Origin: JBEISR01 sp044371425
Lineage (GTDB): Bacteria > Planctomycetota > Planctomycetia > Pirellulales > Pirellulaceae
NCBI GenBank assembly: GCA_044371425.1
Contig: JBILTR010000006.1
Coordinates: 124,001 to 188,000, forward strand
Length of the DNA: 64,000 nucleotides
Reading direction: 5' to 3'
Positions 42,490 to 53,200 of the stretch are shown here, in pieces. Numbering within the stretch: the first letter of the stretch is position 1; each line of letters opens with the position of its first letter. Position numbers and translations under genes: made by a program. The notes under the pieces are model-generated. The model had not been told where the DNA came from and made no database searches. It saw nothing but the letters and a program-made list of their open reading frames with translations.

Positions 42490-43839
42490 TCAACCAACGC
42501 GCGGGATTTCGAATCCAGCGCGAGGCGTCCTGGCGAAGAAGCTTTGGGCCTGTTCATCGCCGACGATCTTCTCGGCCTTCGGATCCCAGCGGATGACGCG
42601 ATTGAGCCGTGCGGCGATGGCCGCTAGGTGGCAGACATTCATCGACTGAACATGGCTGAAGACATCCGACACTGGCAACCCACCCTCGCGGATACAGCGG
42701 AAGAAGTTCTCCTTGTGCCCCTCAAATGGCTTGTCGTGATACAGCTTCTTCAGTTCCGTCTCGCCATAGGCATCCTTATCCCAGTTCTCTTCGATCGGCG
42801 TTCCGGTGATCTTCCCACGGTTGACGAAGATTTTTCCTTTCGTCCCTTCGAACAGAATCCCGTTGTCCCCTCGACTGGTGATATCCAGCACCGCCTTGTT
42901 GGCCAGAGTTGCCTTGACCGAGTAATCGTGAGCGGTGTTGTAGCTATCGTCGATCGTTGGATAGCCATCCTTGAAAGCGACAGGATGCTTGGCATCGGTA
43001 CCATCGAATTCGATCGGTCCGGTGCCTTCCTTGTCTAGTCCCAGGGCCCATAAGGCGATATCGATGTGGTGAGCCCCCCAGTCGGTGAATTTTCCACCGG
43101 AGTATTCGTACCACCATCGGAACTGGTAGTGGCAACGCTTGTCGATGTAGTCGACCTTAGGGGCCTGACCCAGCCAGAAGTCCCAGTCGAGCGTTTCGGG
43201 AGGAGTCGACTTGTTGAAGGGACCGCCGACATCGCCACCGTTGATGCCGATCGTCACTTTCTCGATATCCCCCAGCATCCCCTTTTGCACTAGGTTGACG
43301 GCTCGCAGGAATCGATCCCGATCGCTGCGCTGCTGGGTGCCGACGATGAAGACGCGATCGTTGTATTTGCGGCAGGCGTTGCGGATCAGTTGGTTCTCTT
43401 CTAGCGTCAGCGTCAGTGGCTTTTGGCAGAAGACATGCTTGCCGGCTTGGAGAGCTTCGATGGCGATTTTGACGTGCCAGTGATCGGGCGTGACGATGCT
43501 GACCACATCGATATCGTTCCGCTCCAGCACCTTCCGATAATCCTTGTACGCATCGGCTTTTCCTTTGCCGATTTCATTGTCGTTGCGAGCCTGGTCGGCA
43601 TGCTTGGAATCGACATCGCAGACCGCGAGGATATCGCCAAAGCGGTTGTGGCCTTTGGCATCCCCCTGCCCCATGCTCCCCACACCGATGCAACCGATGC
43701 GGGGTCGATCGTTGGCCGAGCCATTGGCGAAGGCTTTTTGAGTCCAGGGAATGTAGGGGACGCTGGCGGCCAAAGCGGCGGCGGAGGTTCCTTGCTGCAA
43801 GAAGCGACGGCGCGACGCGCGGGAGTTGGCAGAGGGCAT
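42490..43839 (-). CDS. Tat-exported Gfo/Idh/MocA-family oxidoreductase (second copy)
   Basis: 449 aa. The N-terminus SRASRRRFLQQGTSAAALAASVP is a twin-arginine signal. The Rossmann fold is RIGCIGVGSMGQGDAKG and ILAVCDVDSKHAD; VVSIVTPDHWHVKIAIEALQAGKHVFCQKPLTLT holds the CQKP lysine. VGTQQRSDRDRFLRAV and FTDWGAHHIDIALWALG follow. It shares order and motifs with the protein encoded at 7444-8904 but is clearly diverged. It is probably a periplasmic NAD(P)-dependent sugar oxidoreductase. Stand-alone on the minus strand. Confidence 0.9.
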   Translation of the reverse strand: MPSANSRASRRRFLQQGTSAAALAASVPYIPWTQKAFANGSANDRPRIGCIGVGSMGQGDAKGHNRFGDILAVCDVDSKHADQARNDNEIGKGKADAYKDYRKVLERNDIDVVSIVTPDHWHVKIAIEALQAGKHVFCQKPLTLTLEENQLIRNACRKYNDRVFIVGTQQRSDRDRFLRAVNLVQKGMLGDIEKVTIGINGGDVGGPFNKSTPPETLDWDFWLGQAPKVDYIDKRCHYQFRWWYEYSGGKFTDWGAHHIDIALWALGLDKEGTGPIEFDGTDAKHPVAFKDGYPTIDDSYNTAHDYSVKATLANKAVLDITSRGDNGILFEGTKGKIFVNRGKITGTPIEENWDKDAYGETELKKLYHDKPFEGHKENFFRCIREGGLPVSDVFSHVQSMNVCHLAAIAARLNRVIRWDPKAEKIVGDEQAQSFFARTPRAGFEIPRVG

Positions 43840-44111
43840 GCTGAGCGAATCCTTTTGGAGGTGAGAGGGACCGAAAGGGGCGATTGGGAAAGATCTTTTC
43901 CCAAGATCTAAGTCGACAAGCGACCTCTCCCCAACCCCTGACAGTGTACTAAATCACCACTGGCTTTCCAAATTCCGGCATAACTCAAAAATGCCATACC
44001 CCCTGGATCGATCCACGGTCCTCCAAGTGCGTCTCCAAAAGCAACAGGGGTAGAAGACTCATCTTCCACCCCTGCGAAACCGCTGAGCGATTGCCGAACG
44101 CTTCGATGGAA

Positions 44112-44540
44112 CTACCGAAGATAGATTGGGTCGATATCGATTTGCGATGATCCCCTACGCAGTTGTACCGCTCCGTAATTGAGCCACCAGGGGGTGCAAG
44201 GCATCGACAGCATGACGCGAGTTTGCCCATCGGACAGTTTCTGCGAACTCACCCGCTGAACTGGCCAAAGCCAATTCTGAGGTAGTGTAGAAAGCTCGCC
44301 GATCGAGCAGTCAATGACCACCTGACCCCAACAGTCGAAAATACGCATCCGATCGTTCCACGCGCCAGTGACGCTCAATCGAGTCAGTCCATCATAGGAA
44401 CCAACCACACAGTGCGCATCGCCACCGGTGGATGAACCTCCCTGGACCGCCAATTCATTGGCTCGCGCCTCCAGCGAGAACCCCAGGCCCATGCCGACGA
44501 CACACAGACCAGCGAACAGGACTTTCATAGAACTCAACAT
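44112..44540 (-). CDS. Small secreted protein of unknown function
   Basis: 142 aa from the ATG at 44540, 8 nt after TAAGGAG. Signal peptide (SSMKVLFAGLCVVGMGLGFSLEARA). The mature part has four Cys (HCVVGSYDGL, IFDCWGQVVIDCSIG, MLSMPCTPWW), which could form two disulfides outside the cytoplasm. No family recognised. The gene upstream on the same strand (44630-44902) is also a small exported or anchored protein. Confidence 0.65.
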   Translation of the reverse strand: MLSSMKVLFAGLCVVGMGLGFSLEARANELAVQGGSSTGGDAHCVVGSYDGLTRLSVTGAWNDRMRIFDCWGQVVIDCSIGELSTLPQNWLWPVQRVSSQKLSDGQTRVMLSMPCTPWWLNYGAVQLRRGSSQIDIDPIYLR

Positions 44541-44629
44541 CGCCAAAACTCCTTACTGAAAACAAGAACAAACAACTCGGAAAGTCAACTTGCTTTCCGT
44601 TCATGCCATGATTGGATTCCTTCCGCTGA

Positions 44630-44902
44630 TCAGGGACGTGCATCCTGAGATGCGGGCTGTGGCGCCCCGGAGTCGAGGTAGAAGGTTCTCAGGACATCGA
44701 CCCATGAGTTGACCTTGATGCTCACCGGATTTCTTTTGGAGCGCTTTTCGTCGCGGGGGAATTCTTTACCCTCTCCGCTTCTACTTCGTTCCGTTTCCAT
44801 CTCCGCTGCCCCCAGCAATAGCGCGAACGCCAGCAGCGGGACCGCAAGACAAGCTGCGATTACGAGAAATGCCTGCCAGCGACTTCGGTTCCGACCGATC
44901 AT
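44630..44902 (-). CDS. Small membrane-anchored protein
   Basis: 90 aa. GGAAGGA lies about 8 nt before the ATG at 44902. One N-terminal membrane segment (WQAFLVIAACLAVPLLAFALLLGAA) follows a basic start (MIGRNRSRW), with a charged tail (ERSRSGEGKEFPRDEKRSKRNP) and a short C-terminal segment VNSWVDVLRTFYLD. It is probably a single-pass inner-membrane protein with its tail outside. No known family. Confidence 0.6.
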   Translation of the reverse strand: MIGRNRSRWQAFLVIAACLAVPLLAFALLLGAAEMETERSRSGEGKEFPRDEKRSKRNPVSIKVNSWVDVLRTFYLDSGAPQPASQDARP

Positions 44903-45818
44903 CTGGACATCCTTCCGATTTGCCTATCCAGGGTTCCGGCGTCCAGGTTGGATCACTGTTCAACCTGGAAAAACCACCGAGACCCATCGGCCTCAAGAGA
45001 GGAATCACCGATCCGACGTGGCGATTCTCAGGAAAATAAAAAAGAGGTTGATGGAGGCAGAGACCTCAAGAGATTTAGCGGTATGCCGAACGGCAAATCG
45101 TCCAATTCGTGGTGGCGACTCTTTCTAGCTCTTCTTTTCATCCGTGATTTCGTTCGATTATCTTTCGTCCAGTACCTGTTGCATAAGCAAAGGGGCATTG
45201 ATGCTCCCGGCGGTCTACTTGCCACGTTTTCCCTGTGGGACTGCCGAAAGAACAATCTGGGTTAGTCGTTTGTTGAAAAAACCGCATCACTCTCTTTGCT
45301 AATGCGCTGGGAGGCCAGGGAGTCTTCCTGCATGGATGATCGGGATACAAAACCAACTCCACCCCATTCAGGCGCCACACCTCCGGCTCAAGGACAGGAT
45401 TTGGAGATGCAGTACCCGTTCCGCGAGCACTCAAACACCCAAAGAACTACGGTACCTAGAGTTTCGCCGAAAAAGACCTTTTGTCCCATCTAGGATTTCC
45501 GTGGATGGCGATCGCATCACTGCCGCGACTCAAGAAATGCCGGTGGCCACAGCACCCTTTCACCCTGCCTGAGGGAGGGTGAGATCCAATGCACGCCTTG
45601 CATCCTTGCCCGGCCCCTACGACTCCATCACGCCTACTCCCGTCGGCCGACCGGATTCGACCCACTCAATTGCAGGGTGGACCAGTGAGACGACCAGTCC
45701 ATCGGCACCGTTCTGAAATATTTCCGTTTCGTATCTCCGAATGAAAACCAGATCCGTTACCCTCAGAGACGCTTAGCTGGAACGAACCATCAGGCTGCTT
45801 GCAAAAGAGAACCGAACG
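44903..45818. other. Long non-coding region before the SGNH hydrolase
   Basis: About 0.9 kb without a gene I can support; open frames on both strands are short and lack ribosome binding sites. It carries a hairpin, CACCCT/AGGGTG, at 45560-45580. I found no tRNA or other structured RNA. Confidence 0.5.
45560..45580. repeat. Short hairpin CACCCT-GCCTGAGGG-AGGGTG
   Basis: A 6-bp stem with a 9-nt loop in the long intergenic region. I recall similar CCTGCCTGAGGGAGGG words from planctomycete intergenic DNA, but cannot verify copy number here. Confidence 0.4.
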
Positions 45819-46676
45819 ATGACAAAGTCGCTCCTTCTTTCCTTTCTTCTTTGGTTTCTTCCCACCGAAGAATCCAAAACGATCGAGTACCCGTACAAAA
45901 CTCCCGAACCTCAGAAGGTAGGCTGGCCTCTGACCGATGAGGAACGGGCCTATGTGGTGGGAAAGCCCGAACACGACCGCCGACCTGGCCGAGAGTCGAA
46001 CCAGCATCTTCCGAAGCTATGGCCAGTCGTACCTAGCGCAGGACACTTCGGAGGTGACTCGTGGCTCAAGCTGCATGAAGCGCATGTCCAAACCGTGCTG
46101 GCCAACCCTGGCCCAGTCGATGTTTTGTTGGTCGGCGATAGCATCACGATCCAATGGGGTGAATCGTGGCAAAAACAATTCCCCGACACGAAAGCGATCA
46201 ATATCGGCATCGGGGGCGACAAGACTCAGAATGTGCTCTGGAGATTGGACCACGGAGGGGTCGAGGGAATCGATCCCAAGGTGATCGTGCTGATGATCGG
46301 CAACAACAACATGTTCTTTACGCCGGAGACAGGCATCCAAGCCGCAGCCGAAGGAATTGCGATGTGTGCCAAGAATCTTCGGCACAAGTTCCCAAAGTCT
46401 CACCTGATCGTCGCAAAAATCCTCCCTGCCCATGGGCCTGGCCATCGCTTCTACGAAGACATCCGCAAGACCAACAGCGCCTTGGAGCTGTTGAACCTGG
46501 CAGAAGATCCCGAAATCGCCATCCTGGATTTGACCAGCGACTTCACCGAATCGGATGGCGCTCTGAAGAAGAACCTCTACACAGCGGACAGTATCCACCT
46601 TTCGATGGAGGGCTACGCGGTGTACGCCGAGCGATTAAAACCGCTACTGCTTCGACTCAAAGAACCGACGCGTTGA
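45819..46676 (+). CDS. SGNH/GDSL hydrolase, platelet-activating-factor acetylhydrolase-like
   Basis: 285 aa. SGNH blocks are present: VDVLLVGDSIT with nucleophile Ser108, NIGIGGDKTQNVLW with the oxyanion Gly and Asn, LMIGNNNM with the second Asn, and ADSIHLS with the catalytic Asp and His. The N-terminus is hydrophobic (SLLLSFLLWFL) and may be a short signal. Family members deacetylate glycans, lipids or sugars; planctomycetes carry many copies linked to polysaccharide use. No neighbour points to a substrate. Confidence 0.9.
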   Translation: MTKSLLLSFLLWFLPTEESKTIEYPYKTPEPQKVGWPLTDEERAYVVGKPEHDRRPGRESNQHLPKLWPVVPSAGHFGGDSWLKLHEAHVQTVLANPGPVDVLLVGDSITIQWGESWQKQFPDTKAINIGIGGDKTQNVLWRLDHGGVEGIDPKVIVLMIGNNNMFFTPETGIQAAAEGIAMCAKNLRHKFPKSHLIVAKILPAHGPGHRFYEDIRKTNSALELLNLAEDPEIAILDLTSDFTESDGALKKNLYTADSIHLSMEGYAVYAERLKPLLLRLKEPTR

Positions 46677-46755
46677 TTGCTCTATCGGCATAGGAACACG
46701 TTCGGAAATCGATGCGTCGATGAATCTAGCGGCTTTCTTGTCCTCCGCCATCCGC

Positions 46756-47223
46756 TCATGAACCTGTCAGTTCGAAGATCGCTTCGATCTCGACGGCGAT
46801 TCCCGAAGGTAGGGTATTGGTTCCAAGGGCGCTTCGCGTCCCGATCCCACGATCGTTCCCCCACAAGTCGGCAAACAGCTGGCTGCATCCGTTGACCACG
46901 GCGGGCTGTTGGAAGAAGTCATCCGTGGATCGAACCAACGCCAGCACCTTGATGACGCGGTGGATACGATCAAGCGATCCGAGGCCGGCTCGCAGGGTAG
47001 CGAGCATCGCCAGACCAACCTGACGCGCTGCGACCTGCCCTTCCTCCAGCGTCATGTCCCCTCCTACGGTGCCGGTGATCAGTGTCCCATCCGGCTTCAA
47101 GGGGCCATGACCCGAGACGTAAACCAAACGGTCGACGATCAACATCGGCTTGTAGAGTCCGACCGGTTTGGGAGCCGGAGGCAGCGTCAACCCGAGTTCA
47201 GCAAGCTTTTTTTCAGCCGACAT
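46756..47223 (-). CDS. RidA (YjgF/YER057c/UK114) family protein
   Basis: 155 aa from the ATG at 47223 (AAGGAAA 7 nt upstream); the longer frame to 47310 lacks start signals. LVYVSGHGPLKPDG, the TLEEGQVAARQVGLAMLATLRAGLGSLDRI helix, VIKVLALVRSTDDF and the end PSGIAVEIEAIFEL follow the trimer fold. The active-site Arg in canonical RidA (usual Rxx near the C-terminus) is not clearly at its usual place, so it may belong to a Rid subfamily other than the enamine/imine deaminases. It stands alone. Confidence 0.85.
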   Translation of the reverse strand: MSAEKKLAELGLTLPPAPKPVGLYKPMLIVDRLVYVSGHGPLKPDGTLITGTVGGDMTLEEGQVAARQVGLAMLATLRAGLGSLDRIHRVIKVLALVRSTDDFFQQPAVVNGCSQLFADLWGNDRGIGTRSALGTNTLPSGIAVEIEAIFELTGS

Positions 47224-47527
47224 CGATCGTTTCCTTATCGAAACCAGTGGTTGTGAGCGATCGTCCCCAGCTGACTCCATCTTTCGTCCGTCCGCCGTCG
47301 ATCGATTCAAATTATGTTCGAGAAACAGCGACGCACCAAGGGCCGCAGAGGGCGAACCCTGTTGGATCGCTTGCTACTGAGCCACGTTTTCGCGACACTG
47401 ACTGGCAGGAACCGTAGACATTGGCGCACGAAGGCCAAGCGAACGGGAATCGGCCCGGTCGCCCTGAGGATCGATTGCGGCCAGTGCCCAGTAGGGATAT
47501 GGAAGCGACGGCTTCGAGGGATCAAGG

Positions 47528-47872
47528 ATGCCATCCAGGAAGCGTACCCGAGCGTCGGTGGTGCCGAGGGCAGCACAGCGCATCCAGATGGTTGGCCTGT
47601 TGCTTTTGGCGGCCAGCCTTCTTCTGGCGCTGATCCTACCGGCCGCCGGAATCGAAACCCTCGATTTGGGTGCCAAGGCAGATGCCGTCATCTTGTCCGA
47701 CCCCCCGACCATTTCGAATTCCGTCGATCCTCTTAGCCAACGGCACACGATCCATGTCTACATTCTGCTGGCCGTCAGCGGCATGGCAGGACTTGCGATG
47801 TGGCTGATCGCCGATCATCTAGGAAGAAGCTCGGGACGACGATCGACCGCGTCAAGAAGGCGAAGTGGATGA
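47528..47872 (+). CDS. Small membrane protein of unknown function
   Basis: 114 aa. GAGG lies 8 nt before the ATG at 47528; an internal ATG at 47588 is the alternative start. Two membrane segments (MVGLLLLAASLLLALILPAAG and VYILLAVSGMAGLAMWLIADHL) flank an extracytoplasmic loop of about 45 residues. The C-terminus is Arg/Ser-rich and probably cytoplasmic. Not recognised. Confidence 0.55.
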   Translation: MPSRKRTRASVVPRAAQRIQMVGLLLLAASLLLALILPAAGIETLDLGAKADAVILSDPPTISNSVDPLSQRHTIHVYILLAVSGMAGLAMWLIADHLGRSSGRRSTASRRRSG

Positions 47873-47986
47873 GCGGATCATGAATGGATGCATCACGGTG
47901 ATGGGGTGGAAGGTGTAAAAAGATTACCTTGGAAACACGAACGAAATTCACCAGGATCTTCTGGCAAGTCTTCCGGATATCCTTCC

Positions 47987-48592
47987 ATGACCGATTCTGA
48001 ATCGATGACCGGTTCGATTACCCTTCTGCTTCGACAGGTAGAGACTGGGGACCAGAAGGTGCTCCAGGACCTTTTCGATTACTACTTCCGCGGACTCGCT
48101 AAACGCGCAAGAAAACTGATTGAAATACGCGGTGGCTCGCGCGTGTCCGATGAGGAAGATCTCGTCCTGATGGTCATGACCGCATTCCTGAACGACCTAG
48201 CCGCAGGTGAGCTACAGGAGATCCGAGATCGACACGACGTCTGGCGTTTGCTCTACCGCCGCATCCAGCTCCGCTCCATCAATCTGGTGCGGGACGAGCG
48301 GAGAAGCAAAAAGAAGGAAGTGGGCGAATCCCACTTGGACGATGCATCCGGTTCCGATGCTCCTCTGGCGATGCAGATGCAACCTGGAAGAAATATCGAA
48401 TGCTTGGTGGAGTATCAGGATGAGCTGATCGAGCAATTGAAGCAGCCGGTGGAGAAGCAGATCGCACAGCTACTTTTCGAGGGGCGAGATGTTTCCGAAA
48501 TCAGCCGCATTCTGGGGAAATCACCCGCCACCATCTACCGCAAGATCGATCGAATTCGCAGTCGCTGGACCTCCGATTCCAACGCAAGCTGA
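47987..48592 (+). CDS. ECF-type RNA polymerase sigma factor (planctomycete type)
   Basis: 201 aa from the ATG at 47987. Region 2: ITLLLRQVETGDQKVLQDLFDYYFRGLAKRARKLI...; region 4: EKQIAQLLFEGRDVSEISRILGKSPATIYRKIDRIRSRW, a helix-turn-helix. The order and spacing match the Sigma70_ECF group expanded in planctomycetes, whose genes usually precede a large Ser/Thr kinase gene. Here the next gene is a convergent amidohydrolase, so it is an orphan. No anti-sigma factor gene is adjacent, and its regulon is unknown. Confidence 0.9.
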   Translation: MTDSESMTGSITLLLRQVETGDQKVLQDLFDYYFRGLAKRARKLIEIRGGSRVSDEEDLVLMVMTAFLNDLAAGELQEIRDRHDVWRLLYRRIQLRSINLVRDERRSKKKEVGESHLDDASGSDAPLAMQMQPGRNIECLVEYQDELIEQLKQPVEKQIAQLLFEGRDVSEISRILGKSPATIYRKIDRIRSRWTSDSNAS

Positions 48593-48876
48593 ACCAATTG
48601 CTGGAGAGTTCAGCAACCGCTATCGACGTTCGAAAATACCTTCTGAAGACCGAGCGATCCAGGAGGAGGGTGGATAGCGACCGTTTGGAAGGATATTCGA
48701 AATCGTAGCGGCAGGGCGAAAAGCCCTCCGCTGCGCATCGAAGGCGGACAAAGAACGGTCAGCTTGCACCGTAACGCCAGGAAAGGGCCACTAGGAACGC
48801 GCAGCACCATCGTGTCGCTGTGGGTGGTTCTAGCCTATGGAATCGTCCGATGGACCTGAAAACAGCTTCCCTGCAA

Positions 48877-50220
48877 TCAACGGTTCGGTGGAGGCTGGAT
48901 GCGATCGTACTTGGTCTGATACTTCCGATAGAGTTCCGTGTGGTGGTTGGTCAGATCGACTGGCCTTCCACGAATCCAAGCAGCGGTCACTTGAGTCGGG
49001 ATCTCCAGAATATCTCCGTCGGCGACAAATAGGTTTGCTTCTTTGCCGACCTCGATCGAACCGACTCGATCGGCCACCCCCAGCACTTCGGCAGCCGATA
49101 GGGTGATCGCCCGAAGCGCTTCATCGGAAGTCAGACCGTGGGCGCTGGCCATCGCAGCGTGATAAGGAAGATTGCGCACATTGGCGGCGCTGAATCGGCC
49201 AGATCCGGAAATGCAAAAGCGGATTCCTTGGTCTCGCAGTCGCGATGGTAGCGTATACGCTTCGTCGTACGGCTTTCCGGTCCTCGGGACCCGATAGACT
49301 CCTCCAACGATCACAGGTGTCTGGGTTTCCTTGAGCAGTGGTGCGCACTGGTCGGCATCCAGTCCGCCATAGAGGATCAGTTTCAGGCGATTGGAGCGGG
49401 CGAAGGAGATGGCGGATTGAATCTGGGCTGCATCCGCAGCATCGACGATCATGGGAATCTTTCCGTCGACGAGGTCCAGCATCCCTTCCAATCTGGCGTC
49501 GTAGGGGATCGATCCGGGTGCTTCGATCTTCGCTTTGCCATAGAGCCGACTTTTGTCGATCCAATCCTGAAGTTCTTCCAGTCGTTTCTCGGGTGCTAGA
49601 TCGCCACCTGCCCCACCGCCACCGCGCCCGCGTCGACTGATCGGAGGGGCGCTAAAGCGTGGCCATTGGAGATGCATCCCCAGGGTGGGGACCAAGGCCA
49701 TATCTTCGTAGGTCCAACCATCCATCCGCATCAGCGAACTTTTTCCGGACAGCCAACCACCGGATGGGACAGTCAGCGCCAGAAGTACCCCATTGGCGCG
49801 TGCCACGGGAATCGCTTCGCTATCTGGGTTGAATGCGACTTGAGTCCTGACATTGGAATTGATCTCACCCGTCTCCGAGGTATCGATCGTCGCGCGGACC
49901 GATTCGATTTCGATCAGACCGATCTGCGAAAACGATTCGATCAATCCAGGATAGAGATGTTTTCCTTCCAGATCGACCTTGAGCGCTCCTTGGGCTTCTG
50001 GTGGTTCCCCTGCCCCAACCCATCGGATGATGCCCCCTTCGATCAGAACCGATCCGCCATCGATCGCAGGTCCAGAAACGGGATAGACCTTGGCGTTCCG
50101 AAGGAGGACCGGCTGTTTCGGGTCCTCCCCAGGAATCTGATCGCTGGCCAGAGCGACCGCAGAACTTGCGGAGGCAAGAAGAAGCATCGCAACACGAGTC
50201 CAAAGGTTCTGCCGCTTCAT
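48877..50220 (-). CDS. Exported amidohydrolase-fold protein lacking the HxH motif
   Basis: 447 aa with a signal peptide (VAMLLLASASSAVALA). The metal-dependent hydrolase outline is visible: VLLRNAKVYPVSGPAIDGGSVLIEGGIIRWVG at the N-terminus and TLSAAEVLGVADRVGSIEVGKEANLFVADGDIL at the C-terminus. The usual PGLIDxHxH is YPGLIESFSQIG, so the first two metal ligands are missing. It is probably inactive as a metal-dependent hydrolase or uses another centre. Its start overlaps the stop of the larger gene upstream (50217-50220, ATGA), so the two are coupled. Confidence 0.85.
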   Translation of the reverse strand: MKRQNLWTRVAMLLLASASSAVALASDQIPGEDPKQPVLLRNAKVYPVSGPAIDGGSVLIEGGIIRWVGAGEPPEAQGALKVDLEGKHLYPGLIESFSQIGLIEIESVRATIDTSETGEINSNVRTQVAFNPDSEAIPVARANGVLLALTVPSGGWLSGKSSLMRMDGWTYEDMALVPTLGMHLQWPRFSAPPISRRGRGGGGAGGDLAPEKRLEELQDWIDKSRLYGKAKIEAPGSIPYDARLEGMLDLVDGKIPMIVDAADAAQIQSAISFARSNRLKLILYGGLDADQCAPLLKETQTPVIVGGVYRVPRTGKPYDEAYTLPSRLRDQGIRFCISGSGRFSAANVRNLPYHAAMASAHGLTSDEALRAITLSAAEVLGVADRVGSIEVGKEANLFVADGDILEIPTQVTAAWIRGRPVDLTNHHTELYRKYQTKYDRIQPPPNR

Positions 50221-53200
50221 TCTTCTCCTCCTTCGAAATGATCTTCCTCACCATGCTTGTGGTGGCAGTATTCGTCGTGGCGCGGCCACAGCATCGATTC
50301 ATCCAGCGGTCGTCGCCCAGCCTCAGCCATCGGCACTTCCTCGCGAAGGATCCTTTGGACCAGCTTCTGATGCAGCGTTTGGTTTTCCTGCCGGCGCTGG
50401 ATGTCTTCCTGGCGATCGAAGAACTTCGCCCCTTCAATCCAAGTCTGTTCACACCGCGCCTTGGTGGACAGGGGCGAGCCGTTCCAGAGGACGAAGTCGG
50501 CATGCTTTCCTGGTTCCAGCGATCCCACCCAGCGATCGATGCGGAGCTGTTTGGCGGGGTTCAGCGTGACAAACTGGAGCGCTGTGTGGGGATCGAGTCC
50601 CCCATACTTGACCGCCTTGGCCGCTTCATGATTCAAATGCGTCCCCAGTTCGTTGTCATCGCTGTTGAACGAGACAACGATTCCCATGCGGTGCATCAAA
50701 GCCCCATTGAAGGGAATCGCATCGATCACCTCAAATTTGTAGCCCCACCAGTCGGAGAAACTGGATCCCATCGCACCATGACGGGCCATCGCTTCGGCCA
50801 CCTTATACCCCTCGAGGATATGCTGCAGGGATCCAATCGTGACATGGTAGTCCTCCAGGGTGCGCAGCATCGCAAGAATCTCATCCTGGCGATAGCTATG
50901 GCAATGAATCCATCGCTTTCCCTCAAGGATTTCCGAAAGCGCCTCCAGTTCCAGATCGCGACGGGGAGGTATCCCTGAAGCACTTTTGCGCCATGCATCC
51001 CAGCGTTGTTGATACTCCTTGGCTGCCTGCAAGCGGTCTCGAATGATCTGCTCGACCCCCATCCGCGTCTGGGGATATCTGGATGGCCCCTCCCCTGGAG
51101 ATCGATTGCTCTGTTTGACGTTCTCCCCCAGGGCGAACTTGATTCCCTCAGGAGCCTCCTTCATCTTGAGCGACTCCGCATCCTCGCCCCACCGCAGCTT
51201 GATCACTTGGTTTTGGCCACCGATCGGATTGGCGGAACCATGCAAGATATTGGAAGCGGTGACACCGCCAGCCAACTGGTAATAGATCGTGTCGTCCGTC
51301 GCATCGATGAAGTCGCCGATTCGCACTTCCGCCGTCACCGACTGCCCCACTTCGTTCACACCCCCATCGGTCGCCATATGGGAGTGGCAGTCGATGATCC
51401 CGGGAGATACATGCTTGCCTGTGGCATCGATCACCACAGCTCCCTCCGGAACTTCCAACGCTCGACCCACCCGCTCGATCTTCCCATCGCGACAGAGAAG
51501 ATCTGCCCCTTCCAGAATTCCTTGTGGACCCCCGGTCCAGATCGTGGCGTTCTTGATCAATAGCACTCCCACCGTCTCTGCTTTTTTCTTTCTTCCAAAA
51601 GCGCTCCACGGATGGACGCGATCCGAAAGGAGTGTAGGGAGTTCCCCTTCCTTGGCGACTTTCGGACTTTTCTTGTCGCTCTTCTCGCCATCTCCTTGGG
51701 ACGTCTCTCCGACCTCCCGACGCTCGGCGGTCAAAGAGGCGATCGCACCATCCGGCCATCGAAGGATGCCATAAGCGCGATCCGGCTGATCGGCACTCTC
51801 CAGTTTGGTGAGGCTCCATTGGCCACGGCCCGACTGATAAGGTTCCAGCTTGCTGCTTTCGAAACTCCCGGCAAGCCGTTCGTTGCTTCTTTGCAGCTGA
51901 TCCAACTGGGCGGATGGCAAAGAACGGGATGCTGACGATGCTCCCTTGGAATCGCTCTCTGGAAGGGTCGCCGCAACGGGACCTGGCGCGGAACCCTCGT
52001 CGGGCGCAGCGACAAGAAGGGAGGGGCTTTCCTTAGAAGGTCCTTCATTCCACCACGAGATCGTCGACTTGCCAGACTCCTCCACTTCCAGGAGGTACTT
52101 TTGGGATCCACGAACCGGATGGTTCCACTGGACCACCCACGAACCTTTCCAGGGATTGTCGGGAGTGCTCTCCCACTGGAAACGTTCCCCCTGCACCCAT
52201 GTCTCCATCAACTTGGTCTTGCGGTCCAGCAGTGGACCATCGGTGATCAAAAGATCGGCGGAGAATCCGCGAGCGATCTGACCGTGTGTTTTGTCGATGC
52301 CCAGGATTTTTGCCGGTGTTTTCGTCAGTGCATCGAGCGCCACCTCGGCGGGCAGTCCATGCTCGATCGCTGTCATGACCCGCGATCGCAGCTCCTTGGG
52401 ATCTTCCAAACCATGGCTGGTCAATGCAAACAGGACGTGTGCCTGATGAAGGAGAGCCGGGTTTCTTGGTGCCCACTCCCAGTGCATGAGATCTTGCACC
52501 GGCACCAGAGATGCCGATTCGGCCGATGCGACGTTGGGCGCTTTGGGAAAGTCGACCGGTAGCACGATAGGTCTTTGCAGCGATGCGATCTTTTCCAGTA
52601 GTCGGTACTCGCGACCCGAACCGCGGAGAATCAGCGGCAATTGGAACTCTCTGGCAAACCGATCGGCACGCATCGCATGCTGCTCGTTGGTGGTATCGAT
52701 CACGACGGGAAGTCCAGTTTTTGTTTGCTCCATCAGCGCCTGAAGCGACGCCTGATGGTCGGGAGCTGCGATCTGTGGACTTGCCACGGCGGTATCGAGG
52801 GCAGATCGGTACCACTGAGCATCCAGCAGGGTCTGCCGCGCCAAAGCGACGGCGCCCATGGGGCTGGTGGGATATCCCCCGCCCCCGCCAAAACTCGTCG
52901 TCAACCGAAGATGCTGCGCGAAGGTCTCCTTGAGCATTCGCTGGCCCGGCTTTCCCGTTGCGGTTGCTACCACGCAACTGGTCCCCTTGATGATCCCCTG
53001 CTGAGGAGCGGCGACGATGGCGGTGATCCCCGCTTGGCGGAATTTCTTCAAACGCTCTTCATCCGCTACATACAGGTCTGCGATTTTTCTTTGGGGCGTG
53101 ATGCGGCGGTTCCAATGCCCCGCTGGAAGTTCCCCCGATTCGACTAGGTCCCATTCCGAGTAGGCGTCGATCCATCCTGGATAGATTTCCTTGCCAGGAA

